8,448 nt of DNA from an uncultured Clostridia bacterium. GTDB lineage: Bacteria > Bacillota > Clostridia > Peptostreptococcales > Anaerovoracaceae. Below, piece after piece: positions 5,872 through 8,448 of the stretch; the first letter of the stretch is position 1; each line of letters opens with the position of its first letter. A program made the position numbers and the translations under genes. A model generated the notes under the pieces. The model did no database searches and was not told where the DNA came from. It worked only from the letters and a program-made list of their open reading frames with translations. The stretch spans positions 1 to 8,448 of the forward strand of contig CAKQIZ010000077.1 of NCBI GenBank assembly GCA_934247125.1, in the 5' to 3' direction.

Positions 5872-6624
5872 TTAGTCAGCCAGAGTCAAGAGCTCCGGCT
5901 CACCATCAGTTATAACCACAGTATTCTCGTAATGAGCTGATAATTTACCGTCCAGGGTAACTACAGTCCAGTCATTCGAAAGAGTCCTGACCCCGTATCC
6001 GCCTTCGCAGATCATAGGTTCAATGGCGAAAACCATTCCCTTTGCAAGTCTGGGGCCTCTTCCCGCTTTTCCGTAATTAGGGATCTGCGGTTCCTCATGC
6101 ATTTCCTGTCCGACCCCATGTCCGACGAAGTCTCTTATTACCGAGAAGCCTTCGCTCTCAGCCTTGACCTGTATGGCATGTGATATATCCGACAGTCTGC
6201 AGCCTACCTTGCAGAATTCAAGTCCTGCAAAAAAGCTGTCTCTTGTAGCATCCATAAGCTTCTGAGCAATGTCGCTTACCTTTCCTACCGGATAAGTCCT
6301 TGCTGCATCGCTTACATACCCTTTATACGTGGAGCCGACGTCCACACTGACGATATCACCTTCTCTGAGGATCCTCTTCTTGTCCGGAATACCGTGAACA
6401 ACTTCTTCGTTGATCGATACACAAGCGCTTGCGGGAAATCCGCAGTAACCTTTGAAAGTAGGGATCATACCGTTTTTTCTTATGGTGTCTTCAACAAATC
6501 TGTTTATGTCAGCGGTAGATACACCGGGCCTGATGAAGTTCTCAAGCTCTTTGAGGATGAACCCTGTCACCTTGCCCGATTCTCTCATTAAATCCACTTC
6601 CTGATCTGATTTAATAATGATCAT
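5872..6624 (-). CDS. map: Methionine aminopeptidase, type I
   Basis: A cytoplasmic metalloprotease that removes the initiator methionine from nascent proteins; 250 residues, the size of the short type Ia enzymes with no N-terminal zinc-finger extension. The dinuclear metal ligands are visible in order: D95 (SVDVGS), D106 (SDAART), H169 (GHGVG), E202 (IEPM) and E233 (HYENT). Substrate-side histidines H77 (VVHGIP) and H176 (MHEEP) are also present. It starts at ATG 6624, 2 nt after the adk stop. The only Shine-Dalgarno candidates (GGGTG and AGG) lie inside the end of adk, so translation is probably coupled to adk. Confidence 0.97.
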   Translation of the reverse strand: MIIIKSDQEVDLMRESGKVTGFILKELENFIRPGVSTADINRFVEDTIRKNGMIPTFKGYCGFPASACVSINEEVVHGIPDKKRILREGDIVSVDVGSTYKGYVSDAARTYPVGKVSDIAQKLMDATRDSFFAGLEFCKVGCRLSDISHAIQVKAESEGFSVIRDFVGHGVGQEMHEEPQIPNYGKAGRGPRLAKGMVFAIEPMICEGGYGVRTLSNDWTVVTLDGKLSAHYENTVVITDGEPELLTLAD

Positions 6625-6626
6625 AC

Positions 6627-7271
6627 CTATTCACCCAATACCTCTACAATAGCATTGAATACATTTTCAAGTCCTATCGTTCCGTCAAGGTGAGCGATGT
6701 TGCCGGCTTTTTCATAGTAATCTATGAGCGGCTTTGTTTCTTTGTTATATACTTCGATCCTGTTGGCTGCTGTCTCTGCATTGTCGTCAGCTCTCTGGAT
6801 CAGGGCTGCTCCGCATTCGTCGCAGATACCTTCTACTTTAGGCGGTATGTTGACGATGTGGAACGATGCGCCACATGTCCTGCAGACTCTTCTGCCTGTA
6901 AGTCTTACCATCAGTTCATCTTTATCCACATCGATATCGAGAACGTGGTCGACTTTTTTGCCCTGTCCTGCCAGGAACTCATCAAGCTTTTCCGCCTGGA
7001 ATACAGTTCTCGGGAATCCGTCGAGAAGGAATCCGTTCCTGCAGTCGTCAGCCTTGAGTCTGTCTGTTGCTATCTCTACAACCAGTTCATCTGGAACCAG
7101 TTCACCCTTGTTCATATATTCCTGTGCTTTTTTACCAAGCTCAGTGCCTTCTTTGATGTTGGCTCTGAAAATGTCGCCAGTCGAAATATGAGGGATATCG
7201 TATTTTTCTATTATTTTAGCAGCCTGAGTGCCCTTTCCTGCTCCCGGAGGGCCCAGTAATATTAAATTCAT
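6627..7271 (-). CDS. adk: Adenylate kinase, zinc-LID type
   Basis: Catalyses AMP + ATP = 2 ADP in the cytoplasm; 214 residues, long-form length. The P-loop GPPGAGKGT is at 7-15, the AMP-binding segment STGDIFRA near 30-37, and DGFPRT at 84-89. The LID domain carries C130, C133, C150 and C153 in two CxxC pairs, the structural zinc site common in Gram-positive enzymes. GRRVC before the LID and RADDNAETAANRI after it hold the conserved arginines. ATG at 7271; AGGAGGT (7278-7284) is 6 nt upstream. Its place between secY and map is standard. Confidence 0.98.
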   Translation of the reverse strand: MNLILLGPPGAGKGTQAAKIIEKYDIPHISTGDIFRANIKEGTELGKKAQEYMNKGELVPDELVVEIATDRLKADDCRNGFLLDGFPRTVFQAEKLDEFLAGQGKKVDHVLDIDVDKDELMVRLTGRRVCRTCGASFHIVNIPPKVEGICDECGAALIQRADDNAETAANRIEVYNKETKPLIDYYEKAGNIAHLDGTIGLENVFNAIVEVLGE

Positions 7272-7273
7272 AG

Positions 7274-7291
7274 CTTAACCTCCTTAAGGTT
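7274..7291. promoter_or_regulatory. Nested inverted repeats around the adk ribosome binding site
   Basis: CTTAA (7274-7278) and TTAAG (7284-7288) flank CCTCC, so on the minus strand the GGAGG core would sit in a 5-nt loop. The alternative AACCT (7277-7281) with AGGTT (7287-7291) would put part of the Shine-Dalgarno into a stem. The two folds exclude each other. The helices are only 5 bp, so a regulatory role is a guess. Confidence 0.3.
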
Positions 7292-7323
7292 CGTGCATTT
7301 TGCTTTGCGAAACCGGTTCTCCC

Positions 7324-8448
7324 TTATTTAAGGAAGCCCTGGTAATTTCTCATTACCATCTGCTGCTCCAGCTGTTTCATCGTGTCAAGCGCTACACCGA
7401 CCGCGATCAGAAGTGATGTTCCGCCAAAGTGGAAGTTGAGTCCTCCGAGCTGGCTCACTACTGTAGGCAGTATAGCAACTGCTGCCAGGAACAGTGCTCC
7501 TACAAAGGTAATTCTTGTCATAACTCTGTTTAGATATTCAATAGTAGCCTTTCCGGGTCTGATGCCTGGGATAAATCCTCCGTTTGCCTTCATATTCTGT
7601 GCAACTTCCACAGGATTGAAAGTTACTGATGTATAGAAGTAAGTGAAGAATATTATCAGCACTATATTGAATGCTGCATATACCCATACGCCCGGCGTTC
7701 CAGTAGGCGAAAGCCATTTTTCTATCCAGGCAGCGGCACTGCTTTGATTATCCATAAAGTACGTTATGGTCAGCGGGAACTGCAGGAATGACATTGCGAA
7801 TATTACAGGGATAACTCCTGCCTGATTCACCTTGAGTGGAATATGTGTAGCCTGACCGCCGTACATCTTCCTTCCGACAACTCTCTTCGCATACTGCACA
7901 GGGATCCTTCTCTGACCCTGCTGCACTTCTATGATACCTATTATTACGAGTACACAGAAGATCAGTAAAATAATCAGTGTGACTATACTCATGCTGCCGT
8001 CCTGGAGTTTCGTCCAAATCTCCTGAACTGCGGATGGCAGTCTGGATACTATACCCGCGAAGATTATGAGCGAAATACCATTGCCGATACCATATTCGTT
8101 GATCTGTTCGCCCAGCCACATCAGGAATGCTGTTCCTGCTGTGAGTACCAGTACGATTACAGCTACATCAAAGAAAGATGTGCTGATAAGCGCCTGTCTG
8201 AAAAGCCCTACAGATACGCCTATCGCCTGTAAGATCGCAAGTACTACCGTAAGATATCTTGTGTACTGCGCGATCTTCTTTCTTCCTTCAGTTCCTTCCT
8301 TCGCCAGTCTTTCAAGTGAAGGTACCGCGATCGTCAGGAGCTGGAGTATGATCGATGCCGTGATGTACGGAGTGATACTCAGTGCGAATATAGTAAAGTT
8401 ACTGAACGCGCCTCCGGAGAACAGATTGAACAGAGCAAAAAGTCCTGT
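7324..8448 (-). CDS. secY: Preprotein translocase subunit SecY, N-terminus cut off by window edge
   Basis: The membrane channel of the Sec protein export system. The reading frame stays open from its TAA stop to the right edge, so 374 C-terminal residues are visible; roughly 55 N-terminal residues (SecY is usually near 430) lie outside. It runs from the plug/TM2 region (FSNFTIFALSITPYITASII) through FLMWLGEQINEYGIGNGISL. It then has the cytoplasmic loop with GQRRIPVQYAKR, and GFIPGIRPGKATIEYLNRV, the loops that contact SecA and the ribosome. It ends QMVMRNYQGFLK. A start at 8121 would drop conserved helices and is not the true start. adk follows after 52 nt. Confidence 0.97.
   Translation of the reverse strand, partial: TGLFALFNLFSGGAFSNFTIFALSITPYITASIILQLLTIAVPSLERLAKEGTEGRKKIAQYTRYLTVVLAILQAIGVSVGLFRQALISTSFFDVAVIVLVLTAGTAFLMWLGEQINEYGIGNGISLIIFAGIVSRLPSAVQEIWTKLQDGSMSIVTLIILLIFCVLVIIGIIEVQQGQRRIPVQYAKRVVGRKMYGGQATHIPLKVNQAGVIPVIFAMSFLQFPLTITYFMDNQSSAAAWIEKWLSPTGTPGVWVYAAFNIVLIIFFTYFYTSVTFNPVEVAQNMKANGGFIPGIRPGKATIEYLNRVMTRITFVGALFLAAVAILPTVVSQLGGLNFHFGGTSLLIAVGVALDTMKQLEQQMVMRNYQGFLK

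Noticed and set aside
6690..7259. 189-codon + strand open frame opposite adk
   Set aside because: It lies antisense to a certain adk gene with all catalytic motifs, and its translation is a cysteine/phenylalanine/serine-rich shadow with no recognisable domain.

Overview
The window looks like a chromosomal segment of an anaerobic Bacillota, most likely class Clostridia. The evidence is the gene order secY-adk-map-infA-rpmJ-rpsM-rpsK-rpsD-rpoA-rplQ, the strong AGGAGG-type ribosome binding sites, rpsD lying between rpsK and rpoA (in Bacillus subtilis it is elsewhere), a zinc-ligand-free S4, and a lysine riboswitch feeding an NhaC-family gene. Genus cannot be fixed from the sequence alone.

Layout, left to right on the + strand. 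Positions 1-123 are the C-terminal tail of a + strand amidohydrolase. Positions 124-352 are a convergent intergenic region with three hairpins, including a clear bidirectional terminator. Positions 353-1969 (minus) are an NhaC-family transporter. Upstream of it, about 2072-2302 (minus), is a complete lysine (L-box) riboswitch with an aptamer, an antiterminator and an intrinsic terminator. From 2329 to the right edge, all on the minus strand, is the distal spc/alpha ribosomal cluster. Read in transcription order it is secY (5' end cut by the window edge), adk, map, infA, rpmJ, rpsM, rpsK, rpsD, rpoA, rplQ.

How the genes work together. SecY is the protein export channel. Adk balances adenylates. 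Map removes N-terminal methionine. IF1, L36, S13, S11, S4 and L17 are translation parts, and RpoA is the RNA polymerase alpha subunit. This is the usual growth-linked block. The last gene, rplQ, is followed by only 26 nt before the riboswitch aptamer, and I see no terminator there. The lysine-responsive terminator may therefore also be what ends ribosomal-operon transcription, with lysine shortage allowing read-through into the transporter. The riboswitch argues that the NhaC-family protein moves lysine rather than serving general Na+/H+ exchange.

The coding part is otherwise ordinary. Items worth a second look are the riboswitch built from three copies of the palindrome CCATGG, the missing terminator after rplQ, and two unusually long, structured gaps inside the ribosomal cluster (infA-rpmJ and rpmJ-rpsM). 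I found no new defence, mobile or CRISPR system.
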